A DNA stretch of 64,000 nucleotides from Novipirellula galeiformis (GTDB taxonomy: Bacteria > Planctomycetota > Planctomycetia > Pirellulales > Pirellulaceae). The position numbers were made by a program, and so were the translations under genes. Below the pieces are notes generated by a model. That model saw only the letters and a program-made list of their open reading frames with translations. It did no database searches and was not told the DNA's origin. Every line of letters starts with the position of its first letter. Position 1 is the first letter of the stretch. The stretch is from assembly GCF_007860095.1 (NCBI RefSeq), contig NZ_SJPT01000003.1, positions 579,764 to 643,763 on the forward strand. The letters run 5' to 3'. Positions 44,082-52,863 of the stretch are shown here, in pieces.

Positions 44082-45050
44082 CTACTGGCTATCGTCGTAA
44101 GCGTTTGCCATGACGATGTTCGTCCGACGGCCCTCGTCGCCATTGACTCGCGGCGAGCGGTTGTTCCGGATCGCGTCGGCGAAGTCGGCAATCAGCGGTT
44201 GGCAGAAATTCGCCGCGGGCGGCAAGGTTTCGATCGTTTGTTCGCCATCGCGTTCGATGATCAATTGGTCGCCGTTTAACGGACACGCCCTCAACCGACC
44301 TCGTGTTCCGGTGATCGCAAACTCATCAGGATCATCGGCACCAAAATGGCATTGCAGGGTGCCCACCATTCCACATTCAAAACGCAGCAAGAGCGCGGCG
44401 GTGTCTTCGACTTCGTAATCGGCCGCCACGGTCGTGCAAATGGACTTCACTTCCGCGATGGGACCGAACAGGTGCAAGAAGACATTGATGCGGTGGCTGC
44501 CCACATCCATCAGCGCCCCTCCACCGCTGTCGGCCCGCTCGGTTCGCCAATGCCCTTCCTCCCCTGGTTGCATCGCAACCGGAGTGGCGGTGACCGCGGA
44601 AACTGCCAACGGGGTGCCGATGGCGTTACTTTTCAATAAGTCTTCGATCCGTTGGAGGAGCGGGTAAAAACGCCGATAATAGGCAACGCCAAGTCGCACG
44701 TTCGCGGTCGCACAAACCTCAATCATTTCGCCGCACTCCGCCACGTCCATGGCCATCGGTTTCTCAACCAAGACATGCTTTCCCGCCGCCGCCGCCATCC
44801 GAGCTTGCGGCAAATGTTCGCGGACGGGCGTGGCGATATAAACGGCATCGACATCGATGTCCTTCATCAATGCGCTGGCATCGGTGTAGCGGCGAGGAAT
44901 CGATAACGCATCACAAAATTCGTCAAGCCGATCGGAATCGCGACGACACGCGGCAATCAATTCGTTACCCGGCGTGTTCTGAATGGCCTGGGCGACACGT
45001 TTACGCGAAACATCGCCACATCCAATCAGTCCCCAGCGAATGGTGTTCAT
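44082..45050 (-). CDS. Gfo/Idh/MocA-family oxidoreductase
   Basis: About 322 residues from ATG at 45050 (MNTIRWGLIGCGDVSRKR); the frame opens further upstream at 45197 without support. N-terminal Rossmann fold with WGLIGCGDVS binding NAD(P), AVYIATPVREH, and the conserved EKP motif in HVLVEKPMAMDV. The C-terminal domain has GVAYYRRFYP and SGGGALMDVGSHRINVFLHLFG, typical of sugar or inositol dehydrogenases. Substrate unknown. It is convergent with the sulfatase/DUF1080 gene and divergent from the pseudouridine synthase gene. Confidence 0.92.
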   Translation of the reverse strand: MNTIRWGLIGCGDVSRKRVAQAIQNTPGNELIAACRRDSDRLDEFCDALSIPRRYTDASALMKDIDVDAVYIATPVREHLPQARMAAAAGKHVLVEKPMAMDVAECGEMIEVCATANVRLGVAYYRRFYPLLQRIEDLLKSNAIGTPLAVSAVTATPVAMQPGEEGHWRTERADSGGGALMDVGSHRINVFLHLFGPIAEVKSICTTVAADYEVEDTAALLLRFECGMVGTLQCHFGADDPDEFAITGTRGRLRACPLNGDQLIIERDGEQTIETLPPAANFCQPLIADFADAIRNNRSPRVNGDEGRRTNIVMANAYDDSQ

Positions 45051-45308
45051 CAAAATCTCGTGGTGAAGCGTGGGAAGGATCTTATTCGTACTCAGGCCGA
45101 AGCAATCGTCAGCCCGAAGCAAACGGCCGAAACCAAACGCCGAGTATGATGGATCAACGCGATCCGACCAATGGTCTCGGTCGCCTTGATACAGCAAAAC
45201 CTCTGTCCTGGCAAAAATCGCGTCCCGCAGCGATAATGCCGGCGTTGTGAATCCACCCTAGCATTCGCCTTGCTGCTTCTCCCCCCTTATCCCGACGTAG
45301 ATATTCCG

Positions 45309-46229
45309 ATGCCGATGACGACGCTTTCATTGACCGTGGACGAAGAGAAAGCAGGACGGATCGATCTGATCGTTCGCGACATGGCGGGGGCTTCACGCAG
45401 CCAAGTGAGGGGAATGTTCGACCACAACTGTGTTTCAGTGAACGGCCACCCCTGCAAAGGTATTGCCGGCTCGGTGAAGGCCGGCGACGTTATTTCGCTT
45501 CGCTACGATCCCAATCAGCGATACCGTGAGAAGAAACGAAGCTGGGACGACCGTACCTTCAGCATCGTTTTCGAAGATGAGCACCTGATCGTCGTCGACA
45601 AGGCGGCGGGAACCTTGACGGTGCCGACGGACAATGGCGAACCCAATTCGTTGGTCGACCGCGTTTCGATCTACCTGAGTCATTCGCGAGGGCAAAAAGA
45701 AGCGTGCGTGGTTCATCGCCTCGATCGCGAAGTCAGCGGGTTGCTGGTCTTCGGAAAACACGAAGCGATCGCGAAGCAACTAATCGAACAATTCAAGCAG
45801 CGAAAGCCCGAACGCGTCTATACCGCCATCGTTGCCGGATTGATTGAGGATGACCAAGGCACCTACCATTCACATCTCGCCACCGGAAGCAACTTGGACC
45901 GGTTTGTCACGAAGCCGTCGCGAGAGACGGAAACCGCGATCACCCACTACCGCGTCGTGCGCCGCTTGACCGACACCACCTTGGTCGAAGTGCAGTTGGA
46001 AACGGGGAAACGAAACCAAATCCGAGTTCAATTCGCCGACGCGGGGCATCCCGTGCTCGGTGATCCACGCTACCAAACCAAGCGTGCATCGCACCCATTT
46101 TGGGTTCGCAAGCGAATCGCGCTTCACGCCCGATCTCTTGCCTTTACCCACCCCATCACGGGCGAAACGGTCAAATTTGAGTCCCCGCTTCCATCGGCGA
46201 TTCAAAAGTTCGTCAACGCGGGACGCTGA
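45309..46229 (+). CDS. RluA-family RNA pseudouridine synthase
   Basis: About 306 residues. S4 RNA-binding domain at residues 13-65 (SRSQVRGMFDHNCVSVNG), then the catalytic domain with HRLDREVSGLLVFGK (catalytic D139). Further family motifs are ERVYTAIVAG and ETGKRNQIRVQFADAGHPVLGDPRY. It isomerises uridine in rRNA or tRNA; RluD/RluC-like, exact site unknown. The frame opens at 45270 but ATG at 45309 (or 45315) begins the S4-type sequence. It converges on the metallophosphoesterase gene with a 24-bp gap. Confidence 0.92.
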   Translation: MPMTTLSLTVDEEKAGRIDLIVRDMAGASRSQVRGMFDHNCVSVNGHPCKGIAGSVKAGDVISLRYDPNQRYREKKRSWDDRTFSIVFEDEHLIVVDKAAGTLTVPTDNGEPNSLVDRVSIYLSHSRGQKEACVVHRLDREVSGLLVFGKHEAIAKQLIEQFKQRKPERVYTAIVAGLIEDDQGTYHSHLATGSNLDRFVTKPSRETETAITHYRVVRRLTDTTLVEVQLETGKRNQIRVQFADAGHPVLGDPRYQTKRASHPFWVRKRIALHARSLAFTHPITGETVKFESPLPSAIQKFVNAGR

Positions 46230-46253
46230 TCGCTAACAGCACAAACCGGGGGA

Positions 46254-46985
46254 TCACGACGGGGGACGCTTGATCGACCGCAGCGTGCTTCCGAGGAATT
46301 TCGCTGTTTTGTCGATTCGCTCCTTGAAGGACTTCAGCGGGGCGCGGCGAACGTGCCCGTGCCGATCGGTTTGCCACAGGTCACAGGTCGCCGTTTCCAT
46401 GGCGGTTAAGTAACCGCCGCCAAAGCAATAGGTGTCGATGCAGACAAGGTGTCCCAGGTCCAGCACGTTGCCTCCGGGCTGTGGCGTATGGCCGAGGAAA
46501 ACTCTTTTTCCGCTGCAGTGAGCCGAGGGGCGAGGAAAATCAAGGTGCTTCCAAAACAACGTTGTCTCCTCCTGTAGATCCATCGAAATGCTGGCGACGT
46601 AGTTAGCGTGGACAAAGATCGACTCCTCGGTCACATGATACGCTTGGAGGGAGCGCAGAAACTCGAGGTGATCGGCGGGGATTTTGTCCAGCGCGCCGCC
46701 GTAACTTGCCAAGGTCGCTTGCCCGCCACAGTGGCTCCAAATCGTATCATCGAGACCTGCGATCACGCCCATCAACATGATCTCGTGATTGCCTCGCAGC
46801 GCAATCACACGGCACACTTTCTGAAGTGCGATAATCTGCTCAATCACGTCCTTGCTGTCCGGGCCGCGATCAATGTAATCGCCCAAGAAAATCAGCTCAT
46901 CGTCTGGCCCAGGAGCGATCTCTTCGATCAGTGACCGGAGTGCTTTAGCGCATCCATGGATATCACCGATCGCAAATTGTCGCAT
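46254..46985 (-). CDS. Calcineurin-like metallophosphoesterase (PrpA/ApaH-like)
   Basis: A 243-residue cytoplasmic phosphatase with the complete PPP-type signature: FAIGDIHGCAKAL (D8, H10), FLGDYIDRGPDS and ALRGNHEIM, then metal-ligand histidines further on (FVHANYV; FLGHTPQPGG). It resembles bacterial serine/threonine protein phosphatases of the PrpA type and ApaH-type hydrolases. The natural partner is unknown; the window also encodes a Ser/Thr kinase, but 12 kb away. Start ATG at 46985. Confidence 0.9.
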   Translation of the reverse strand: MRQFAIGDIHGCAKALRSLIEEIAPGPDDELIFLGDYIDRGPDSKDVIEQIIALQKVCRVIALRGNHEIMLMGVIAGLDDTIWSHCGGQATLASYGGALDKIPADHLEFLRSLQAYHVTEESIFVHANYVASISMDLQEETTLFWKHLDFPRPSAHCSGKRVFLGHTPQPGGNVLDLGHLVCIDTYCFGGGYLTAMETATCDLWQTDRHGHVRRAPLKSFKERIDKTAKFLGSTLRSIKRPPS

Positions 46986-47112
46986 TAGGTAGACCCAGGG
47001 GGGGAGGGGGGAGCGTTGAACGTGGTGCGAGGAAAGTCGATGCCGCCGAACTCACTCCGGCTTGGGACGTTAACGCACGATCGAAGGTCGGACGGATGAG
47101 GCTAGGGGAGTC

Positions 47113-47793
47113 TTAATTTAAGTTGGGGTCGCCGAAGTGAACGCCGGGCGCCATTGAGTTAAGCACATCGTGCCCACATTGGTGAACCGCTAATTCCCAA
47201 ACCTTGTTAGGGTCACCAAACAGAATCTCGCTAGAGGGTTTTCCCACTAACCAACCTCCCATTCGCAATTCTTCGTCCAATTGACCGGGCCCCCAGCCGC
47301 TGTAGTGGGCGATATAGCGAACCTTGGCATCGCGCCGTTGCAGCAGAATTCGCAGGTGATCATCATCGCCCGTGATCCAAGCGGGCGGATTCCCGAAATC
47401 GATCGACATGCTTCCGAACGGATCAGCCGGATGGTTTTCGATCGTGAACTTCACCCCCTCAGTGATCGATTCACCGGGCCCCAACGGATCGCTGGGAGCG
47501 GCTCCAGTAATGGGGCCACAGGGATCGCCGATGCCGGCAAGATCGTGCAGCGCCAACAGCGGCCCTTCGACCGGGCCCCCGCGATAGATAAAGTCATCGT
47601 CGCGGGGCTCACCACCGACGCTGGTGCTAAGTTCTACAAGTTCGCGAAAACGTTTATCGGTAGGTCGGTTTACCGCCAACCCGAACGCGCCCTCGGGATC
47701 ATGTCGAATGATAAAGATGACCGAGCGAAGAAAATTGCCATCGCCTAAATAGGGGGACGCAATCAGCAGTCGGCCTGAAAGATTTTCCGGCAT
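47113..47793 (-). CDS. YqgE/AlgH family protein
   Basis: A 226-residue member of the UPF0301 (YqgE/AlgH) family. Hallmarks: LSGRLLIASPYLGDGNFLRSVIFIIRHDPEGAFGLAVNRPT at the N-terminus and YSGWGPGQLDEELRMGGWLVGKPS in the second half. The family is widespread but of unknown molecular function; AlgH was linked to alginate regulation in Pseudomonas. Start ATG at 47793. Upstream lies a tandem array that extends to the end of the FabH-like gene. Confidence 0.92.
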   Translation of the reverse strand: MPENLSGRLLIASPYLGDGNFLRSVIFIIRHDPEGAFGLAVNRPTDKRFRELVELSTSVGGEPRDDDFIYRGGPVEGPLLALHDLAGIGDPCGPITGAAPSDPLGPGESITEGVKFTIENHPADPFGSMSIDFGNPPAWITGDDDHLRILLQRRDAKVRYIAHYSGWGPGQLDEELRMGGWLVGKPSSEILFGDPNKVWELAVHQCGHDVLNSMAPGVHFGDPNLN

Positions 47794-47960
47794 TGTGAAT
47801 CCCTCCGCTTCGCGACCAAGGCACGCGTGGTTGAAGTCGATAAAAACGAGAAATGTTGCTGTCCCGATCCAGAAATCGGAGCAGCCCCAGTTGGTTTACC
47901 CCGCTTCACTTTTGGGCAGGGACAATTTTAGTTCAGCGCGAGCATGGGGCGAAGCGTTGG

Positions 47961-48102
47961 ATGGCCCGCTCGCAACAGGCCCGCTCGCTACAGGCCCGCT
48001 GACGATGGAGCTGGGCGAATCCGGGCATTTACAATCAGCCCAAGCAATCCAATTGCCCAGGTAACATATTAGCCCAGGTAACACATTAGCCCGAGTAAAC
48101 AT
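47961..48102 (+). repeat. Composite tandem array between FabH-like and YqgE genes
   Basis: Two sub-arrays. At about 47961-48010, 15-bp units contain GCCCGCTCGCAACAG / GCCCGCTCGCTACAG (core ACAGGCCC). At about 48036-48102, 16-17 bp units read TTGCCCAGGTAACATA, TTAGCCCAGGTAACACA and TTAGCCCGAGTAAACAT. The last unit contains the stop codon and final codons of the FabH-like gene on the minus strand. Confidence 0.75.
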
Positions 48103-49090
48103 CTCGCCAAAGACCGCCAGCCCATGACAAGCCGACCCCAAAACCTACCAGCATGTTAATGGATTCCGCCTTCAATTCGCCACGACTTCTTAGCCGATCG
48201 ATCAAAATTGGCAAGGTCGACGAAACCGTGTTGCCCACATCGGAAAGTTCAATCGGCAGACGTTCGGGAGCCACGTCCATACGTCCGCGGAGCTGGTCGA
48301 GCATCTTCCAGGTCGCTTGATGCATCAAATAGCGATCGATATCGGCATCGGAAAGTCCGTTTGCCTCCAGAATTTCGCCGACCAGTCTCGGGACCGCCTC
48401 GACGGTGAAATTGATCAAACTGGGTCCATCCATGTACAAGCGACTTTTCCAGCGTTTGCGATGCCGGGGCTGGATCGCATCTTCAGCTGCCCGGGCTCCA
48501 CCGTCACCGACCACCAGCATGTCGCCGCCGCTGCCGTCGCTACCAAATTGAAATCCCCAGAGCGTTTTTTCGTCACTGGCGGTCACCAATGACGCTGCGG
48601 CCCCGTCACCAAAGATCGTTCGCAGGCTGCGATCGTCCGAATCAATGTACTTGCTGTAGGTTTCTGCGGTCAGCAGCAGGATTTTTTTCGCGACGCCACT
48701 TTGGATCAGTCCATCGGCCATCGCCAAGCCGTAGACAAACCCGCTGCATCCAAGGTTAAAGTCCAACGCACCACATCGGGTCGGCAACCCAAGCCGGTCT
48801 TGGATCAAGCAGCTCGTCGTCGGCAACGGATAGTCGGGCGTTTGCGTGCAAAACAGCACGAAGTCGATCGACTGAGGGTCAATCTCCTGTTCAGCAAACA
48901 GTTTTGTCGCTGCCTGGACGGCGAGATCGCTGGACGTCTCTCGGGGCTCCGCGATATGTCGCTGGTAGATCCCTGTTTTTTCAGCGATCAGCGAGAGGTC
49001 CCAACTGGGAAAAACTGCCTGAAGTTGTTCGTTCGTTTCCACTCGCGTAGGCAAGTGAACAGCGATCGGACCGAGTTGAGCATGCGGCAC
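48086..49090 (-). CDS. fabH: 3-oxoacyl-ACP synthase III (KASIII/FabH-like)
   Basis: A 334-residue thiolase-fold condensing enzyme. Active-site triad visible: C115 in FNLGCSGFVYGLA, H257 in YLMHQATWKML (HQAT instead of the common HQAN) and N287 in SDVGNTVSSTLP. KASIII starts fatty-acid chains by condensing an acyl-CoA with malonyl-ACP. No acpP, fabD, fabG or plsX is adjacent, so it might serve a specialised pathway instead of housekeeping FAS. The 3' end lies inside a tandem array that repeats its terminal codons. Confidence 0.88.
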   Translation of the reverse strand: MPHAQLGPIAVHLPTRVETNEQLQAVFPSWDLSLIAEKTGIYQRHIAEPRETSSDLAVQAATKLFAEQEIDPQSIDFVLFCTQTPDYPLPTTSCLIQDRLGLPTRCGALDFNLGCSGFVYGLAMADGLIQSGVAKKILLLTAETYSKYIDSDDRSLRTIFGDGAAASLVTASDEKTLWGFQFGSDGSGGDMLVVGDGGARAAEDAIQPRHRKRWKSRLYMDGPSLINFTVEAVPRLVGEILEANGLSDADIDRYLMHQATWKMLDQLRGRMDVAPERLPIELSDVGNTVSSTLPILIDRLRSRGELKAESINMLVGFGVGLSWAGGLWRDVYSG

Positions 49091-49270
49091 TGCAGAAATC
49101 CACGATTGGCCGAAGGGTTAGATGCGAAGCAAAGGAAAAAAGATAGCGTCCATCACGTTAAGATGAAAGCCACCAAACACGAGAAAACCCCTGTCAAAAA
49201 CGGAGTCATTTGCTTCGCTCGCTGCGAAACCACATGGCTTGAGACGCCACGCGTGTAAAGAAGAGAAAGA

Positions 49271-49342
49271 GCGGCTGATGGGATTCGAACCCACGACAAT
49301 CACGTTGGCAACGTGATGCTCTGCCAACTGAGCTACAGCCGC
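49271..49342 (-). tRNA. tRNA-Gly (GCC anticodon)
   Basis: A 72-nt cloverleaf on the minus strand: acceptor GCGGCTG/CAGCCGC, D-arm GCTC...GAGC, anticodon stem TCACG/CGTGA with loop TTGCCAA (anticodon GCC), T-arm GTGGG/CCCAT with loop TTCGAAT. CCA is not encoded. The downstream minus-strand sequence is T-rich (TCTTTCTCTTCTTT), consistent with termination. Confidence 0.95.
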
Positions 49343-49733
49343 AAAACTTTCAACGCCGGGAAGAGTATCGCTTGCTGTTGAATCTTGCAAGGGCACTTTT
49401 CCAGAAGTTTTTTTTGACTGGCGAACCGCTTGGTTTCCCAGGCGTTTGCCGTTGTCTGGGCCGATTATTGAGTATCGACGAAAATCGTTCAAGCCCTATT
49501 TGGCAAGATTGGCGATCTTGTTTTGCTGGACACCTTGGGCGAGCGATCTCGAGCAAGCAACGCTTCTTGGGATCTTCTGATTTTCCCCCATTTCCACGAT
49601 GCACCTTCACAGGGTACACTCATGGGCTTGATCTATAGAAACGATGAGGCGCAGCGAGCCGATGGTCGGTTTTCCTGTCTCGCCCTCATGTGCCATACGA
49701 TGACGCCGTAAAGACGAGAGGTCTTACCGAAGG
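49343..49733. other. Spacer upstream of trigger factor gene
   Basis: Lies between the tRNA 5' end and the tig start. It should hold the divergent promoters of both. Open frames here (and one on the minus strand that runs through the tRNA) have no motif. Nothing else is recognised. Confidence 0.5.
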
Positions 49734-51236
49734 ATGTCCACCTCCACTGAGCCCGAAACAACGGAAGTTCCGGAAGAAAAAAAAACGATTCAACTGGAAT
49801 CGAAGGTCGAAAGTCCTTCGCCATGCGTTCGCCAGGTGATCGTTACGATCCCCCACGCAGAGGTTGAGCGTTACCTGAAGGATGCCTACGACGAAATCGT
49901 GCCGGAAGCTTCCGTGCCTGGTTTCCGTGCTGGGCGTGCGCCACGCAAATTGGTTGAAAAGCAATTCCGCGACCGTGTTCGCGAACAAGTGAAGGGCGCC
50001 CTTTTAATGGACTCGCTCTCACAAGTGAGCGACAAAGAAGAATTTTCAGCGATCGGCGAGCCGGAGTTTGACTTCGAATCGATCGAATTGCCCGAAGGCG
50101 ACGGCGACTTCAAGTACCAATTCACCGTCGAGGTTCGCCCTGACTTTGAAACGCCCACTTGGAAGGGACTCAAACTCTCCAAGCCCGTCGAAGAAGTTTC
50201 CGATGCCGATGTCGACGAGTCGCTACAACGCGTTCTCGGTCGCTACGCAACGCTCGAAGCGACTGACGAAGCTGCTGCACTTGGCGATAAACTTGTCGTC
50301 ACGATCAAGTTCTCCGAGAACGGCAAACTGCTCAGCGAATTCGAAGAAGAGCGAATCACGCTCAACAACCGCTTGAGCTTCTCCGATGGCGTGATCGAAG
50401 ACTTCGGCAAGGTCATGGAAAATGCCGTCGAAGGCGATCAACGCACCGGCAAAGTCAAGATCAGCGACGGCGCAGCGAACGAGGAAATGCGCGGCAAGGA
50501 AATCGATGCCGAGATCAAAGTGGTCGAAGTATTGAAGTCCGAATTGCCAAAGATGACGCCAAGCTTCTTAGAAGAACTGGGCGACTTCGAGTCCGAGCAA
50601 GAGCTTCGTGATTTCGTTCGCGATTCGCTCACTCGCCAAGCCGATTACCGCACTCAGCAAGCCCTTCGCCAATCGGTCGTTGACGCCTTGGCGGGCGACG
50701 CCGACTTTGAATTGCCGAAGTCGTTGGTGCAACGCCAAACCCAACGCGAATTGCAACGCAAGGTGCTTGAGTTGCGTCGCAGCGGTTTTGACGAAGACAA
50801 CATTCGTCGTTTCGTTAACGCATCACGGCAAAACGCCCAAGCGTCAACCGAAGCGGCGCTTCGCGAACACTTCATCCTCGAAAAGATCGCCGAGGAAACC
50901 AAGGTCGATGCAGAAGCAGCAGATTACGATGCCGAGGTCGCATTGATCGCTCAACAAAGCGATTCGCCCGAACGAAAAGTTCGCGCTCGCCTGGAAAAGA
51001 GCGGCCAAATGGACGCGCTTCGCAACCAAATCGTCGAGCGCAAGGTGATCGAAATGATCGTCGAGGCTGGCGAAGTCACCGAAGAGAAGGTTGAAAAGAC
51101 CAAGGGTGAAGACGACGAAGAATTCGCCGTCTACCACAACGTCTTGCCAACACGCGACAGCGACGCGATTCCTGAAGCGAAGTACGAAGACAACGCGCCG
51201 AAAGATGGCGAGAAGAAGGAAAAAGAAAAGGAGTAA
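49734..51236 (+). CDS. tig: Trigger factor
   Basis: A 500-residue ribosome-associated chaperone. The N-terminal ribosome-binding domain carries VPGFRAGRAPRKLVEK (the GFRxGxxP loop that docks on L23). A central FKBP-type domain (about 180-270: GDKLVVTIKF ... GKEIDAEIKVVEV) is present with a weakly conserved core. The long helical C-terminal chaperone domain ends in a highly charged Lys/Glu tail (DGEKKEKEKE), which makes it longer than the ~430 residues of E. coli. It is transcribed alone: a strong terminator follows within 70 bp and clpP/clpX are not adjacent. Confidence 0.95.
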   Translation: MSTSTEPETTEVPEEKKTIQLESKVESPSPCVRQVIVTIPHAEVERYLKDAYDEIVPEASVPGFRAGRAPRKLVEKQFRDRVREQVKGALLMDSLSQVSDKEEFSAIGEPEFDFESIELPEGDGDFKYQFTVEVRPDFETPTWKGLKLSKPVEEVSDADVDESLQRVLGRYATLEATDEAAALGDKLVVTIKFSENGKLLSEFEEERITLNNRLSFSDGVIEDFGKVMENAVEGDQRTGKVKISDGAANEEMRGKEIDAEIKVVEVLKSELPKMTPSFLEELGDFESEQELRDFVRDSLTRQADYRTQQALRQSVVDALAGDADFELPKSLVQRQTQRELQRKVLELRRSGFDEDNIRRFVNASRQNAQASTEAALREHFILEKIAEETKVDAEAADYDAEVALIAQQSDSPERKVRARLEKSGQMDALRNQIVERKVIEMIVEAGEVTEEKVEKTKGEDDEEFAVYHNVLPTRDSDAIPEAKYEDNAPKDGEKKEKEKE

Positions 51237-51266
51237 TCCCTTTCAGTCCCCTTTGAATACACAATC

Positions 51267-51303
51267 GCTCGCTCTCATCAGCCGATGGGAGCGAGCTTTT
51301 TTT
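51267..51303 (+). terminator. Rho-independent terminator of tig
   Basis: Thirteen-base-pair stem GCTCGCTCTCATC / GATGGGAGCGAGC (one G-T wobble), AGCC loop, then seven T residues. It begins 31 bp after the tig stop. Confidence 0.93.
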
Positions 51304-51562
51304 GTGCCACGGCGCGGCTTTGATTCCTGAAGAAGCCACCGCACAGCGCAATCCACTGCACAGCCCCGACAAACCGCCGAGCAAGCTTCAACGGGCGCTA
51401 TCGCGGTCTTCCCCAGCAAACCACAACCGGAAGCGACTCCTAAAGACAAAAACGCAACTTCAACGCGGACCCGCCGAGCGATGAAATGCCCCTGTTTGAA
51501 ATTCGCTCACGCACCCCGACTCCACGCAGTGCAGTGCAGCAAGCAGCCAGCCGACAACTGAA
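51304..51562. other. Spacer between tig terminator and ArgE/DapE-type gene
   Basis: Convergent intergenic sequence of 259 bp; with the terminator, 326 bp without a gene. No gene or second clear terminator is seen. Confidence 0.5.
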
Positions 51563-52753
51563 TCATTCGGCTTGGCACCAATGCTCAATCGCCCGGCGGT
51601 ACAAATCGGCGCCCTGTCCGAGCTGATCGATTGAAACCCATTCGTCAGCGGTGTGTGCCTGGGCGATATTCCCGGGCCCGCAAACCAGCCGCTGCGACAA
51701 CTCGCTGAACTGACCACCATCCGTGGAATAGCACTTCGTTGCCGCCGTGCCGCCAGCAAGCTCGCACATCGCTCTGATACAGGGATCGTCCGCATCGACC
51801 CAAACAGGATCGCCTCCCTCGAGGGCTTTGAACTCTAGCCCGAGAGATGCCGCATAGCTCCTCGCTTCGTCGATCAAATCGTTGCCATCGATCCCAGGCA
51901 TCGTGCGCAGGCTAACCCAAGCTTCGCTTCGGGGCGGCGTGACATTGATCGCAGACCCGTGATCGGTAAACCCAAAATTCCACGACAATGTGGGGGGATC
52001 AAAGCGAGCGTCTTGGTAACGGGCTTCACTCAGGGTGCGTTGATGCAGCTCAGCAATCTTTTGAAGCATCGGGACCATTGCGACATTCGCGTTGACGCCA
52101 TCGTTCGTGCTGCTGTGTCCGGCGCGTCCGTGGCTGATGATGCGAAATCCCGTGATCCCTTTATGGGCGTGAATCACCCTAAGCTCGGTCGGTTCGCCAA
52201 TGATCGCCAGCGGTTGGGCCTCGACGATCTCGCGAAAGCCGGCTGAAGCGTGAACCAGATGCCTTGCTCCATGAAATCCGGTCTCTTCATCCGCGGTGCA
52301 AACGACCCACAACGGACGCGTCTGGGATTCCCGAGGAACCTGCTTTACCGCGGCAAGGAACGCGGCAAGCGAGCCCTTCATATCGCAGGAACCGCGGCCG
52401 TAAACACGATCATTAACGATCGTCGCATCGAAAGGACCTGCTGAAGCACCTTGATTCGATTCCGCCTGCGGGGCGCCGGTCCAGTCATTGGCGGGCACGA
52501 CATCTGTATGGGCGAAATAAGCCAATCCGCCCGCGGGAGACCCCGTCGCCCCGCTTGGCATTCGCTTGGCCAGCACATTGGCTTTCTCGACACCCCGAAA
52601 GTCAACGTAGGTGGTGACCTCCGTTTCGAACCCCAGTGAACGCAACATTTCGGCCACGCATTCGGTGACCTCTACATTGCTAACGGAACTAACCGAGGGG
52701 AAAGCAATCAAGCGCGAGAGTGTGTCGACAATTTCGTGAGTAACGTTTTTCAT
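51563..52753 (-). CDS. argE: M20 deacylase, acetylornithine deacetylase (ArgE/DapE family)
   Basis: About 396 residues from ATG at 52753; the frame opens at 52849 but MKNVTHEIVDTLSRLIAFPS is the family-like start. Zinc-site motifs: FAHTDVVPAND (H82, D84), GRGSCDMKG (D124), TADEETGFHG (E156, E157) and GEPTELRVIHAHKG. The dimerisation domain contains GRAGHSSTNDGVNA. Closest in pattern to acetylornithine deacetylase (arginine synthesis); succinyl-diaminopimelate desuccinylase is the main alternative. Convergent with tig. Confidence 0.88.
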   Translation of the reverse strand: MKNVTHEIVDTLSRLIAFPSVSSVSNVEVTECVAEMLRSLGFETEVTTYVDFRGVEKANVLAKRMPSGATGSPAGGLAYFAHTDVVPANDWTGAPQAESNQGASAGPFDATIVNDRVYGRGSCDMKGSLAAFLAAVKQVPRESQTRPLWVVCTADEETGFHGARHLVHASAGFREIVEAQPLAIIGEPTELRVIHAHKGITGFRIISHGRAGHSSTNDGVNANVAMVPMLQKIAELHQRTLSEARYQDARFDPPTLSWNFGFTDHGSAINVTPPRSEAWVSLRTMPGIDGNDLIDEARSYAASLGLEFKALEGGDPVWVDADDPCIRAMCELAGGTAATKCYSTDGGQFSELSQRLVCGPGNIAQAHTADEWVSIDQLGQGADLYRRAIEHWCQAE

Positions 52754-52863
52754 GATGTACGTGAGAGTAGCGTTGGATACTGCAAGCGACACAGCGGGTC
52801 GCCGCACTTTGTCTGTGTTTTCGTTAGCGGACGCAATCACGCCCCGCACCCGCGGCCAGCGGG

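Noticed and set aside
49118-49492. Minus-strand 124-codon frame
   Set aside because: It runs straight through the tRNA-Gly gene and has no motif or ribosome site.
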